64,000 nucleotides of DNA from Streptomyces sp. Y2F8-2 (lineage in GTDB: Bacteria; Actinomycetota; Actinomycetes; Streptomycetales; Streptomycetaceae), in NCBI RefSeq assembly GCF_014905555.1, contig NZ_BNGS01000018.1:1-64000 (forward strand), given 5' to 3'. The position numbers and the translations under genes were made by a program. Shown one piece after another: positions 25,220 to 32,823 of the stretch (positions within the stretch are counted from its first letter, which is position 1; each line of letters opens with the position of its first letter). The notes under the pieces were generated by a model. The model was not told the DNA's origin, searched no databases, and saw only the letters and a list, made by a program, of their open reading frames with translations.

Positions 25220-25480
25220 GGCCGACAACAGCGGCGACGGTTCCCTGCTCCACGAGGCACAGCGCGTCGAGTTCTCTTCACAGATGCGATGTTCTTCGGT
25301 AGCGAGCTGGACCTCATTGACGCAGCGTTCTCCCACGGCGTCGCTGACTTCACGTTGGCAACGTTCTAAGGCAGCAGTACGGTCAACTTCACCTCGTGAA
25401 CATTCTCCGGGGGCAACGTCATGTTTCGCTTCGCCAAATTCTTGGGCGGGAAGGTGGACTTGGGCTTCGCCCGGCGAACA
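25220..25480 (+). pseudogene. Pentapeptide-repeat-like protein fragment with two stop codons
   Basis: One frame gives DAMFFGSELDLIDAAFSHGV, ADFTLATF, TAA, GSSTVNFTS, TGA, TFSGGNVMFRFAKFLGGKVD and LGFA. The alternating pattern (F-x-G-x-x-V-x-F-x-x-A-x-F) is that of beta-helical pentapeptide-like repeats. Two in-frame stops (about 25367 and 25403) and missing ends show it is a remnant. Confidence 0.65.
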
Positions 25481-25545
25481 CGGTGCCGTGTCCGGGCTGC
25501 GGGGGCGTCATCTGTCCACAGGCGACCTCAGGGACGCTTCCCCCA

Positions 25546-26139
25546 ATGGACGATCAGCACGACTCCCAGCAGCCGACCCCGCGCCGGGGCAAGGTCCTGG
25601 ACGCCCTCGTACGGGCGGAGCGAAAGGTGTTCACCCGGCCCGCGCCGAAATCAGCAAAGGCTCGGATGGAATTCCTCTACACGCGGGCCAAGCGGTCCAC
25701 GAAGGCCCTCGCCGAACGCCTGGGCGTCTCGACCCGCACCGTGCAGCGCTACCGCGCCGAACAGCTGAAGAAGCCCCAGAAGCGCCTCCATGCCGTTCTC
25801 GTGGAGGAGACCGAATCCCAGTGGCAACCGCAGGTCAGAGCACAGGCGAGGGAACGAGCGGCCACCTCCAGCGGGATGATGGTAGAGGTGACGGCCTACT
25901 TCGGGTTCACCTGCACGGGCAGCTCGGACGACGGCCGCGAGCGCACCATCACCACGCCGATATCACCCACCTACGCCTCCCAGATCCTCCAGCTCCTGGA
26001 GGCCGGTGCGACGGAGGAGGAGCTACATCCGATCGTCGCTGAGGCCATCACCGAGTCGTATTTCACGGATTGGGGCACCCGGGCTGACGGGCTGCGCGCC
26101 GATTTCACACACGTTCGGTCGATCGAGTTCCAATTCTGA
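25546..26139 (+). CDS. tpg: Telomere terminal protein Tpg homologue
   Basis: This 197-residue protein resembles Streptomyces Tpg, which is covalently bound to telomere 5' ends and primes end patching of linear replicons. Matching parts are KVLDALVRAERKVFTRPAPK, the HTH KALAERLGVSTRTVQRYR (residues 53-70), SQWQPQVRAQARERAATSSG and the C-terminal EAITESYFTDWGTRADGLRA. The ATG at 25546 was chosen because the similarity begins there. No tap gene, its usual partner, is next to it. The flanks are IS30 and pentapeptide-repeat debris, so it may be a spare copy from an integrated or lost linear plasmid. Confidence 0.82.
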   Translation: MDDQHDSQQPTPRRGKVLDALVRAERKVFTRPAPKSAKARMEFLYTRAKRSTKALAERLGVSTRTVQRYRAEQLKKPQKRLHAVLVEETESQWQPQVRAQARERAATSSGMMVEVTAYFGFTCTGSSDDGRERTITTPISPTYASQILQLLEAGATEEELHPIVAEAITESYFTDWGTRADGLRADFTHVRSIEFQF

Positions 26140-26178
26140 CCCGGCCAAAACAGGCCTGCTAATAAACCATATTGTGAC

Positions 26179-26230
26179 TGAGCACTTCAGTTGGCCAGTT
26201 GAGCGCGGTAGTTGGCCACGTTGGTGCTCA
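26179..26230. repeat. 52-bp composite repeat, copy B (IS21-type end-like)
   Basis: It has the same architecture as 16237-16287: TGAGCAC, two tandem units ending in AGTTGGCC(A), then GTGCTCA. The two copies are about 75 percent identical. No transposase is attached. Confidence 0.5.
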
Positions 26231-26366
26231 TCCGGCTGTTGATGTGTTCGACCGCGCGTTTCATTGCGCGACATCACGATGCCGATGCCCCCCGGGATGG
26301 GGCGACTACCAACCCCGGCGGCGAAGTCGCTGTGTGTTGCTTCGTGGCCCGATGCTGTGTGGGTGC

Positions 26367-26999
26367 TCAGTGAAGGACGGTGAGCAGGCCCTCGACGCCG
26401 CGGCGGAACGCGGCGCCGACGCTGTCGACGCCGTCGAGGTGGGCGCCGCTCATGGCGCCGTCGCGCATCATGACGAAGTGCCGGGCGGCGTGTTCTGGTT
26501 TGCCGCGACGCGGTGAGTTCCCGAAGACCTGCGCGAAGAGTTCGGTGAGCGTGGTCGTGTACCAGGCTCGGTGATCGAGGATCACCTGGCGCACCCGGTC
26601 TTCGGGGTCGGGGTACTCGGCGGCGGCCTTGAGGAACGCGCAGCCGCGGAACTCCGGCGAGGCCAGGCTGTCGGCGACGGCGGTCCCGATCGCGCGCAGT
26701 GCGTCGGCCGGGGACGGTGCGGCCTCGATGGCGGCCTGCACGCCGGCCCGCGTGTCGGTGTCGACGCCGCGCAGGTAGGCGACCACGAGGTCTTCTTTCG
26801 AGGGGAAGTGCCGGTAGAACGTCGCCCGCGTGGCCGGGGCCTCGGCGAGGATCCGCTCGACCCCGACCGCCCTGATGCCTTCGCGGTAGAACAGCCCGCT
26901 GGCCGTGGACAGCAGCCGCTCTCGCGCCTCGGAGCGGACCGGCTCTCCCGATGAGCTGCCGTTCGGGTTGTCGGGCGCGTGACGTGTCCAGGTGGCCAT
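26367..26999 (-). CDS. TetR-family regulator
   Basis: This 210-residue regulator has the TetR HTH in ARERLLSTASGLFYREGIRA, VGVERILAEAPATRATFYRH and FPSKEDLVVAYL. The C-terminal domain has GCAFLKAAAEYPDPEDRVRQ, which resembles LmrA/YxaF-type regulators of drug resistance. It is divergent from the DUF308-like membrane protein at 27172, and an inverted repeat lies just ahead of its start codon. It probably represses itself and that gene. Confidence 0.85.
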   Translation of the reverse strand: MATWTRHAPDNPNGSSSGEPVRSEARERLLSTASGLFYREGIRAVGVERILAEAPATRATFYRHFPSKEDLVVAYLRGVDTDTRAGVQAAIEAAPSPADALRAIGTAVADSLASPEFRGCAFLKAAAEYPDPEDRVRQVILDHRAWYTTTLTELFAQVFGNSPRRGKPEHAARHFVMMRDGAMSGAHLDGVDSVGAAFRRGVEGLLTVLH

Positions 27000-27017
27000 G
27001 ACCCCAACCGTAGCAGA

Positions 27018-27033
27018 AAGAACGATCGGTCTT
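27018..27033. promoter_or_regulatory. TetR-type operator
   Basis: AAGAACGATCGGTCTT is palindromic except for one pair and lies 19 bp upstream of the TetR start. A related half-site pair, GAGAACGGTCTTTC, follows about 50 bp further on near the divergent gene. Confidence 0.6.
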
Positions 27034-27171
27034 GCAATCGCCGAGGAGTCGTGTCAGGCTCCACACTGCAAGAGAGAACGGTCTTTCTGCTAGGAGTCCG
27101 GGGGCCATGCCGTTGCCCGCTCCACGTCAGAAGACACCGGATCCAACGGCTTTCTTTTGAAAGGAACAGTC

Positions 27172-27750
27172 ATGACCACGACTACTGCCCCTGCCCCTGC
27201 CCCTGCCACCGTCGCGTCAGCGCTTCGTCGGCTCTACCTCGTTCGTTTCGGGTTCGCTCTGATCTGGGCCGTCGTGCTCTTCTTGACCGCGTCGAGCATC
27301 GGGCCGGTGAGCGCGACCCTGCTCGTGATCTACCCGCTATTCGACGTGGGCGCCGCCGTCGTCGATGCCCGCTCCTCCCGAGCGAGCCGGTCCGCTCTTG
27401 GTCTCTACGTCAACATCGCGATCAGTGTGTTCGCCGCCGTCGGACTGGTCTTCGCGGTCACCTCCGGCATTCCGGGGGTCCTGCGCGTGTGGGGGGTCTG
27501 GGCCGTCGTAGCGGGCCTCGTCCAGCTCATCGTCGCTCTGCGGCGACGCGACCTCGGGGGCCAGTGGGCGATGATCGCCAGCGGCAGCATCTCCGCGCTC
27601 GCCGGGATCTCGTTCCTCCGGCAGGCCGCTGCCCCTCACTCCTCGCTGAGCAATCTGGCCGGCTACGCCCTGCTTGGCGGCATCTTCTTCCTCGTCTCTG
27701 CACTGCGCCTCGGACACAACGCCAGCCGGAGCACCGGTGGGAGCAACTGA
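27172..27750 (+). CDS. Polytopic membrane protein, DUF308-like
   Basis: This 192-residue protein has an Ala/Pro-rich start and about six hydrophobic helices, including LVRFGFALIWAVVLFLTASS, YVNIAISVFAAVGLVFAVTS and VWAVVAGLVQLIVALRRRDL. The Gly/Ser-rich helix pattern resembles the DUF308/HdeD group. AAAGGA lies seven bases ahead of the ATG at 27172. It is divergent from a TetR gene that probably controls it. Its function is unknown. A decayed flavoprotein gene follows two bases after the stop. Confidence 0.7.
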   Translation: MTTTTAPAPAPATVASALRRLYLVRFGFALIWAVVLFLTASSIGPVSATLLVIYPLFDVGAAVVDARSSRASRSALGLYVNIAISVFAAVGLVFAVTSGIPGVLRVWGVWAVVAGLVQLIVALRRRDLGGQWAMIASGSISALAGISFLRQAAAPHSSLSNLAGYALLGGIFFLVSALRLGHNASRSTGGSN

Positions 27751-27751
27751 C

Positions 27752-27959
27752 ATGACCGACCACACCACCAGTGTCGACAGCGTGTTGGCAGTCATCGTCA
27801 TTGGTCGGGAAGAACGTCGCCGACCGAGTGGCCCACGCCGGGCTCAGCGGGGCCATGATCGAGCAGGACCTCGTTGGGGGTGAATGCTCCTATTGGGCCT
27901 GCATCCCCACCAAGGCGCTGCTGCGCAGCACGGCGGCCCTACGAGCGGCCCGACTGTGA
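27752..27959 (+). pseudogene. Pyridine nucleotide-disulfide oxidoreductase, N-terminal remnant
   Basis: The frame opens as MTDHTTSVDSVLAVIVIG, then loses the Gly-rich FAD loop in a short deletion. In the next frame it continues NVADRVAHAGLSGAMIEQDL and VGGECSYWACIPTKALLRST, which contains the redox-active C-x4-C of the lipoamide dehydrogenase/mercuric reductase class. A stop at 27957-27959 ends it after about 70 residues of an expected 460. Confidence 0.75.
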
Positions 27960-28009
27960 GCCTGTGACAGAACTGGGAGGTGGAGGCCGTGACGATCACG
28001 GAAGGTGAC

Positions 28010-28140
28010 TGTCACGCTGTCCCGCCAAGGGGGTGTCACGCATCCCGTCCGACTGTCACGGCGGGGTGTCACGGGGCCGGTTCGGCCCGGAAACACGGGC
28101 CCGGACCCCGATCCGGGCCTCTTGCCTGATCAGCGTGACA
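28010..28140. repeat. Cluster of TGTCACG repeats
   Basis: TGTCACG occurs in direct orientation at 28010-28016, 28034-28040, 28054-28060 and 28067-28073, and inverted (CGTGACA) at 28134-28140. The block lies in the 317-bp gap before the Nudix gene. It could be an operator array or an iteron-like region. Confidence 0.6.
28098..28119 (+). terminator. Stem-loop GGCCCGGA/TCCGGGCC
   Basis: A perfect 8-bp stem with a six-base loop is followed by TCTTGCC. It may end plus-strand transcription from the DUF308-like gene region. Confidence 0.4.
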
Positions 28141-28276
28141 CGGTTTGAGTCCGGTTACCGTCCGCTCCTGAACTGTCCGGTGCCACTGAACCTTGGCCGT
28201 TTGCCACTGAAGTTTGACCGGCCGGAGCGCGAGGGCGGAGGGCTTCTCGTGGAGTCGCTCGGGGAAGCATCCGACC

Positions 28277-28753
28277 GTGGCCTACCCCGCAGACGAACCG
28301 CTTGCAGCCGATGGCCGTGGCAACTCCTTGATCTCGTTCGCGCGGGGCGGCGAGGCAGCGCCGCCGCAGGACGCCCCGCTGCCGGCGGCCCTGGTGGCCT
28401 TGTGGCGAGCCGGTCGGGTCCTCATGGTCTTCGATCGGTACCGCCAGTCCTGGGAGCTTCCAGGAGGGAGCATCGAAGAGGGCGAAACCCCCCGTCAGGC
28501 AGCAGCACGGGAGCTACTGGAGGAGAGCGGGCAGGAGCCTGACGAACAGTTGCGGTTCATCGGCTACGCGCGATGCGTCCTGGCGCCTGACCAGCGAGCC
28601 GAATATCTGGCCCTGTACACAGGATCCTGCGCCGAGACCCGCGCCTTCGAGCCCACCGAGGAAATCTCGGCCATCCGCTGGTGGGACCTCCTCGAACGCC
28701 TCCCAGGGTATGTGCAGCCCCTGGACGCCTACCTCGCCGCGCTCACCCGTTAG
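28277..28753 (+). CDS. Nudix hydrolase
   Basis: This protein of about 158 residues has a complete Nudix box, GGSIEEGETPRQAAARELLE followed by ESG, matching G-x5-E-x7-R-E-x2-E-E-x-G, so it should cleave nucleoside diphosphate derivatives using Mg2+ at this helix. RVLMVFDRYRQSWELPG precedes the box. The GTG at 28277 has GGGGAA about ten bases upstream; a TTG further upstream at 28214 is an alternative start. Short-repeat clusters lie on both sides of the gene. The substrate is unknown. Confidence 0.88.
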   Translation: MAYPADEPLAADGRGNSLISFARGGEAAPPQDAPLPAALVALWRAGRVLMVFDRYRQSWELPGGSIEEGETPRQAAARELLEESGQEPDEQLRFIGYARCVLAPDQRAEYLALYTGSCAETRAFEPTEEISAIRWWDLLERLPGYVQPLDAYLAALTR

Positions 28754-28822
28754 CCCAGCAGCCGACGCCACCGCCCCATCGAGCAGTGTTCGCTGTCACC
28801 GGACATGAAGAGTCCGGACGAC

Positions 28823-29020
28823 CTGTGTCATCAACCCCCTGTTTCCCAGGTCGACACGCCTGTCTGTGTCACTGATCAGCTGATCTGTGTCATCGCCGGC
28901 CGGCGACCCAGGTGGACCCAGCAGCCGCCCCAGAACCTGGGGCCCTGGGTCCCGAGACCGGTGTTTTCCCTGGTGGGCACGGAGCGCGCCGGGAGCTGGG
29001 TCCACCTGGGTCCCTGGGTC
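28823..29020. repeat. Dense short repeats: CTGTGTCA x3, then GACCCAG/CTGGGTC x6
   Basis: CTGTGTCA occurs at 28823, 28864 and 28885. GACCCAG occurs at 28905 and 28915, and its reverse CTGGGTC at 28945, 28996, 29006 and 29014. A perfect 18-bp inverted repeat (GACCCAGGTGGACCCAGC, 28905-28922, with 28995-29012) brackets the block. It lies between the Nudix gene and a small gene pair and is the main content of this 370-bp gap. Confidence 0.65.
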
Positions 29021-29121
29021 TCGCACCCTCGTACGGCCGGGTTCGTCCGGAGTGGTCCCCAGCGACCGGGGCGGCCGATACCGTTGAAAGAGACGCCAGT
29101 TCTGCCCCTCTGGAGCCATCG

Positions 29122-29355
29122 ATGAGCGAACAGCCGGCACCTGCCGACCACGCCCGGCAGCAGCTGGAGCCTGCGGCCGCCGACGGGCTGCGTGCGTACG
29201 CGGCCAAGACCCGCGCCAGCGCCGACCAGTTCGCCGCCGTCCTGGAGGACATCGCGGCCAACGGCCTGCCCTCGGTGGAGGACTGCACCCCGTGGGAGGA
29301 GCTGCGCGAGGCCCACCTCGCCCGACTCGCTGGCCAGCGCCCGGCCGTCGCCTGA
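29122..29355 (+). CDS. Small acidic protein, possible antitoxin
   Basis: This 77-residue, mostly helical protein includes HARQQLEPAAADGLRAYAAK, TRASADQFAAVLEDIAANGL and PWEELREAHLARLAGQ. GGAG lies eight bases ahead of the ATG. Its size, its stop overlapping the next potential start (TGATG) and the RelE/ParE-like character of the following frame suggest a toxin-antitoxin pair. No antitoxin DNA-binding fold is certain. The repeat block just upstream could be its operator. Confidence 0.55.
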   Translation: MSEQPAPADHARQQLEPAAADGLRAYAAKTRASADQFAAVLEDIAANGLPSVEDCTPWEELREAHLARLAGQRPAVA

Positions 29356-29369
29356 TGGCCCCGCAACAG

Positions 29370-29626
29370 GGCCCGCGCCGCGCCCGGTCGCCTTCTCCGA
29401 CTCCGCCGCCAAGCAGCCAGAGAACATCACCAGCGAGGCGGAGATCCACGCCCTGGACCGCGCCTTGGTCGTCATCTCCGTCGACCCCGACGTCGGCGAG
29501 CCGATCCCCGGCGACACCTCCGGCCCCCAACTGCGTCAGTACACCGACGAGATCGAGTCCGTGCGCGTCCTGTACTTCGTCACCGCGCTGCGCACCGTCG
29601 TGGTCGTCGCCTACATCGAGGTCTAG
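29370..29626 (+). pseudogene. RelE/ParE-like partner, apparently frameshifted at its start
   Basis: The frame reads RPVAFSDSAAKQPENITSEA, EIHALDRALVVISVDPDVGE, LRQYTDEIESVRVLYFVTAL and RTVVVVAYIEV before the stop at 29624-29626. The ending VRVLYFVTALRTVVVVAYIE resembles RelE/ParE toxins. The ATG that overlaps the upstream stop (29355) is in a different frame, so one base appears to be missing or extra around 29370-29385. Confidence 0.5.
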
Positions 29627-29902
29627 GGGGTGTCCGATGGGTCAGCAAGCCTGCTGTGTCTGGTCAGTTGACTGCAGTGACTCAGTTGACTGGCTCGACT
29701 CCACGAAGGCTCATCAGGGGCGGCAGTCGCGTGCCCGACGGCGAAGGCGGCAACCGGCCCTGCGTGGCCCCTCGCCACGACCGCGTAAGCCCGAGGAGCC
29801 GGTGTGCCCATGCACCTTCGTGAACCAGCGGGCTACGCGCCGCGTCCTCCTGATGCGCGCCCCGTGCCGGGCGGGCGCTGTGCGAGGGAGAGCAGGGGAC
29901 GG

Positions 29903-30297
29903 ATGACGGGTGAAACGATCGGTATCGGGCTAGCCGTATTGGCGGGCCTGGCGAGTCTGTGGGCCGGTAACGGGAGGCACGGCTGCAGATGCGGCTGAGC
30001 CGCTACGGGCTGCGCGCCGAGGGGGCGGTGGTGAACCAGGAGCATGAGCCGGGGGACGACTCTTCGAAGCCCGTCATCGAGTTGACCGACCGGCAGGGCC
30101 GACCCGTCCGGTTCCGGCCCGCCACGACGGGGACGGGGCTGGCCCTTGGAACCCATGTACCGGTCGCCTACCTGCCCGAAAGGCCGAAAAGCGCAAGGGT
30201 ATCCACCCGGAAGTACCGCCTATATCCGATCGTCGGCCTGTTCTTCGGAGCCATGCTCTGGCTCGGCGTCGCGGCTGGGTGCGTGCTCACACTCTGA
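29903..30297 (+). pseudogene. DUF3592-like membrane protein, frameshifted near residue 25
   Basis: An ATG at 29903 behind AGGGGA encodes a transmembrane start (IGIGLAVLAGLASLWAG). After a one-base shift near 29983 the frame continues EARLQMRLSRYGLRAEGAVV, then VIELTDRQGRPVRFRPATTG, VAYLPERPKSARV and a final helix (LYPIVGLFFGAMLWLGVAAG). This is the DUF3592 layout of helix, OB-like domain and helix. Initiation at the ATG at 29989 would give a 102-residue product lacking the first helix. A real break or a sequencing error could explain this. Confidence 0.65.
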
Positions 30298-30418
30298 GCT
30301 TGTTCTCCCACCTCGCTCTCACTTACGGATCCACCGCCAGACCCGTCACGGGACCCATCAGACACTCCCAACGACCTTGCTCATCGCCGACCTGGTCGGC
30401 CGTGGACCAGCCCTGCGC

Positions 30419-30835
30419 TCAGAGTGAACGGTCGAATGCGTCCTGATCGAGCTGAATCTGTGGCATGTGCATCTCCGCCCACTCTCGCAACTGTGACAGG
30501 GGTTGTGCCAACGACTTTCCACGCGCGGTCAGCCCGTAGAACACCCGTGGCGGAACGGAAGGCTCGACCCGGCGGGTGACGAGGCCATCCCGCTCGAGCG
30601 ACCTCAGGGTCTGCGTCAGCATCTTCTGGGAGATCCCGGTCAGGGCTCGCTTGAGTTCGGTGAAACGAAGTTCGCCATCGGTCTGGTCGAGGGTCAGGAC
30701 GAGCATTGTCGTCCATTTCGTGCCGACCCGGTCGAGCAGCTGCCTGGTGGGGCAGGCTGCATCGAAGAGGTCGCCGCGGTGAGGGGTTACCCCGAGGTGA
30801 CCAGGGTTCCGGGAAGTGCCTCCTTGAACGTCCAC
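30419..30835 (-). CDS. HxlR-family regulator
   Basis: This 138-residue regulator has the HxlR core LLDRVGTKWTTMLVLTLDQT, LRFTELKRALTGISQKMLTQ, TLRSLERDGLVTRRVEPSVP and PRVFYGLTARGKSLAQPL. A single cysteine before the core (AACPTRQLL) is in the place used for redox sensing in the family. The GTG at 30833-30835 has GGAG seven bases upstream. It is divergent from the epoxide hydrolase-like gene with 57 bp between them, containing the imperfect palindrome GGTATCCGATAGTAACC, its probable site. Confidence 0.87.
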   Translation of the reverse strand: MDVQGGTSRNPGHLGVTPHRGDLFDAACPTRQLLDRVGTKWTTMLVLTLDQTDGELRFTELKRALTGISQKMLTQTLRSLERDGLVTRRVEPSVPPRVFYGLTARGKSLAQPLSQLREWAEMHMPQIQLDQDAFDRSL

Positions 30836-30892
30836 GGTCGGTCTCCTATGTTCGCCTGGTATCCGATAGTAACCGACTGGATGAGATGAACG

Positions 30893-31762
30893 ATGTTGAC
30901 TGCCTACCTGGCGGACGCCCAAGCGCGGTACATCTCGGTGAACGACGTCCGCCTCGCGGTCGAGGTGGCGGGTGAGGGCCCCGCGGTCCTGCTGCTGCAC
31001 GGTTTTCCGCACACGCGGGCGATCTGGTCCGAAGTCGCGCCGCTGCTGACGGCGGCCGGGCTTCGTGTCGTCGCGCCGGATCTACGCGGTCTGGGCGACA
31101 GCGACCGGGCGGCCAGCGGTTACCTGGCGACCGAGCTCGCCGGGGATCTGGTCGGGCTCCTCGACGCGCTTGACATCGACCGGGCGCACGTCGTCGGCAT
31201 CGACCTCGGCGCCGCACCGGCGTTCGCGCTGGCGGCGACCCACGCGCACCGCGTGTCCAGCCTGACGCTGAGTGAGGCGGTGATCGGCACACTGCCCGGA
31301 GCTGAATCCTTCACGGCGAGCGGCGCCCCCTGGTGGTTCGGGCTCCATTCGGCTCCGGGCGGGTTCGCCGAGGACCTGCTGGAGGGACGGGAAGACCACT
31401 ACATCCGGTTCTTCCTCGACGGCGGAAGCCGCCGCGGGCTCTCGGAGGCGCTGACCGCCCGGATCGTCGAGGCGTACTGTGGGCGGGAGTCCTTGCGGGC
31501 CGCTTTCGAGCATTACCGCGCGATGCCCGCGAACGCGGGCTGGATCTCCTCGTGGGTGACGCACAACGTGTTCACACTTCCGGTGCTCACGATCGGCGGA
31601 GGCGCAGTCGGCGAGGGCACCGCGCGTCAACTCGCCCCGTTTAGCGAGAAGTTGACCGCTAGCCTGCTGCCCAACGCCGGCCACATCGTTCCGATCGACG
31701 AGCCCGAAGAGTTTTCGGCACTGGTAGCGCAGCACGTCAAGTCGGCGGAGGCGCGATCATGA
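30893..31762 (+). CDS. Alpha/beta hydrolase, epoxide hydrolase-like
   Basis: This 289-residue enzyme has the oxyanion-hole HGFP (36-39), a nucleophile elbow VGIDLGA with Asp (D104) instead of Ser, and a C-terminal GHIVPIDEP with the catalytic His (about 264). An Asp nucleophile points to epoxide hydrolase or haloalkane dehalogenase chemistry. GGATGAG precedes the ATG. The stop overlaps a 27-codon remnant that in turn overlaps a second hydrolase gene, so all are co-transcribed. The divergent HxlR protein probably controls them. Confidence 0.85.
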   Translation: MLTAYLADAQARYISVNDVRLAVEVAGEGPAVLLLHGFPHTRAIWSEVAPLLTAAGLRVVAPDLRGLGDSDRAASGYLATELAGDLVGLLDALDIDRAHVVGIDLGAAPAFALAATHAHRVSSLTLSEAVIGTLPGAESFTASGAPWWFGLHSAPGGFAEDLLEGREDHYIRFFLDGGSRRGLSEALTARIVEAYCGRESLRAAFEHYRAMPANAGWISSWVTHNVFTLPVLTIGGGAVGEGTARQLAPFSEKLTASLLPNAGHIVPIDEPEEFSALVAQHVKSAEARS

Positions 31763-31842
31763 CGAACAAGCGCACCGTCGTCCTCAGCCCGGTCGAACGT
31801 CCACACCGCACCGGCCTCGAAACCAGGCAGGTGGCAGCATGA
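31759..31842 (+). pseudogene. Short-chain dehydrogenase remnant (27 codons) joining two hydrolases
   Basis: The frame reads MTNKRTVVLSPVERPHRTGL followed by ETRQVAA. Its start and end match the first strand and first helix of an SDR (TNKRTVVL ... GLETARQLAA-type), with the Gly-rich NAD loop replaced. It overlaps both neighbours by 4 bp, so it still couples their translation. Everything after the first helix has been deleted. Confidence 0.55.
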
Positions 31843-32759
31843 CTCGTGAGCAACGCGAGCAGGTCCGCGAACTCCGGCGGAACTCGCCGCTCGACCTGGG
31901 TGGCGATCTCGACGTCCAACGGCCGCTGTTCGAACAGATCCTCAGCTCGCAGCCGGTGCCCACCGACGCCATCGTCGAGAAGCTCGACCTGGCGGGTGTC
32001 GCCGCGCTGTCGGTCACGATCAGCGGTGCGCCGCAACCGGTCGGCACCGCGCTCTACTTCCACGGCGGCGCGTTCGCACTGGGTTCGGCGAACAGCTCCT
32101 TGGGCTTGGTGACCCAGATCGCCCGGCGATCGGGTCTGCGGGTCGTCACCGTGGATTACCGGCTTGCGCCGGAGCACCCGGCACCGGCCGCGGCGACCGA
32201 TGCCGCGACGTGTTATGAAGCGCTGCTGGACTCGGGTATCGGCGCCGACGAACTGATCGTGATCGGGGAGTCCGCCGGAGGCGGGGTGGCACTGAGACTG
32301 CTCACGTCACTGGTGGCGGGAAACCGGCCCGTACCGGCGGGCGCGGTGTTGCTGTCGCCCTGGATCGACTTGACATTGGCCGGCGACTCGATGACAACGC
32401 GGGCGTCCGTAGACGTCGCGGTGAATCGGGAAGCGCTCGCCCGGCGCGTGCTCGACTACGCCGGCGAAGGTGCTACCGCGGCGCGGGAGCACAGCCCGCT
32501 GTTCGACAGCCTGCACGGGTTGCCGCCCACTCTCGTGCAGGTCGGAACGCACGAAACACTGCTCGACGACTCCATCCGGCTCGCCTCCCGCCTGGCAGCC
32601 GCCGACGTCTCGGTCATCCTCGACATCACCGCGGAAGTGCCACACGTCTTCCAGGGCTTCGCGCCGATCCTGGACGAGGGCGCATTGGCACTCGACCGCG
32701 CGGGCCAGTTCGTCCGAACCGCGCTGAAACAACCGGCACGCGATCTTCTGCCCGGCTGA
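31839..32759 (+). CDS. Alpha/beta hydrolase of the hormone-sensitive lipase family
   Basis: This 306-residue esterase has HGGAF at 75-79 (oxyanion hole), GESAG at 143-147 with nucleophile S145, an acid in LLDDS (about 243-244) and His in VPHVFQG (H269). This is the type IV esterase arrangement. The N-terminal 50 residues form the usual cap. Its ATG overlaps the SDR remnant stop. It probably acts on short esters or lactones; the link with the epoxide hydrolase-like gene upstream suggests a small catabolic operon. Confidence 0.88.
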   Translation: MTREQREQVRELRRNSPLDLGGDLDVQRPLFEQILSSQPVPTDAIVEKLDLAGVAALSVTISGAPQPVGTALYFHGGAFALGSANSSLGLVTQIARRSGLRVVTVDYRLAPEHPAPAAATDAATCYEALLDSGIGADELIVIGESAGGGVALRLLTSLVAGNRPVPAGAVLLSPWIDLTLAGDSMTTRASVDVAVNREALARRVLDYAGEGATAAREHSPLFDSLHGLPPTLVQVGTHETLLDDSIRLASRLAAADVSVILDITAEVPHVFQGFAPILDEGALALDRAGQFVRTALKQPARDLLPG

Positions 32760-32823
32760 TCCCCGTCATGAGAACTTCCGCCGGCCACATGTCTCACGGC
32801 GACGAGCCAACCAGGAGGAGAGC

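Noticed and set aside
29657..29700. Short direct repeat TCAGTTGACTG near 29663 and 29681
   Set aside because: Only two copies without a neighbouring start codon or palindromic arrangement that I could connect to a function.
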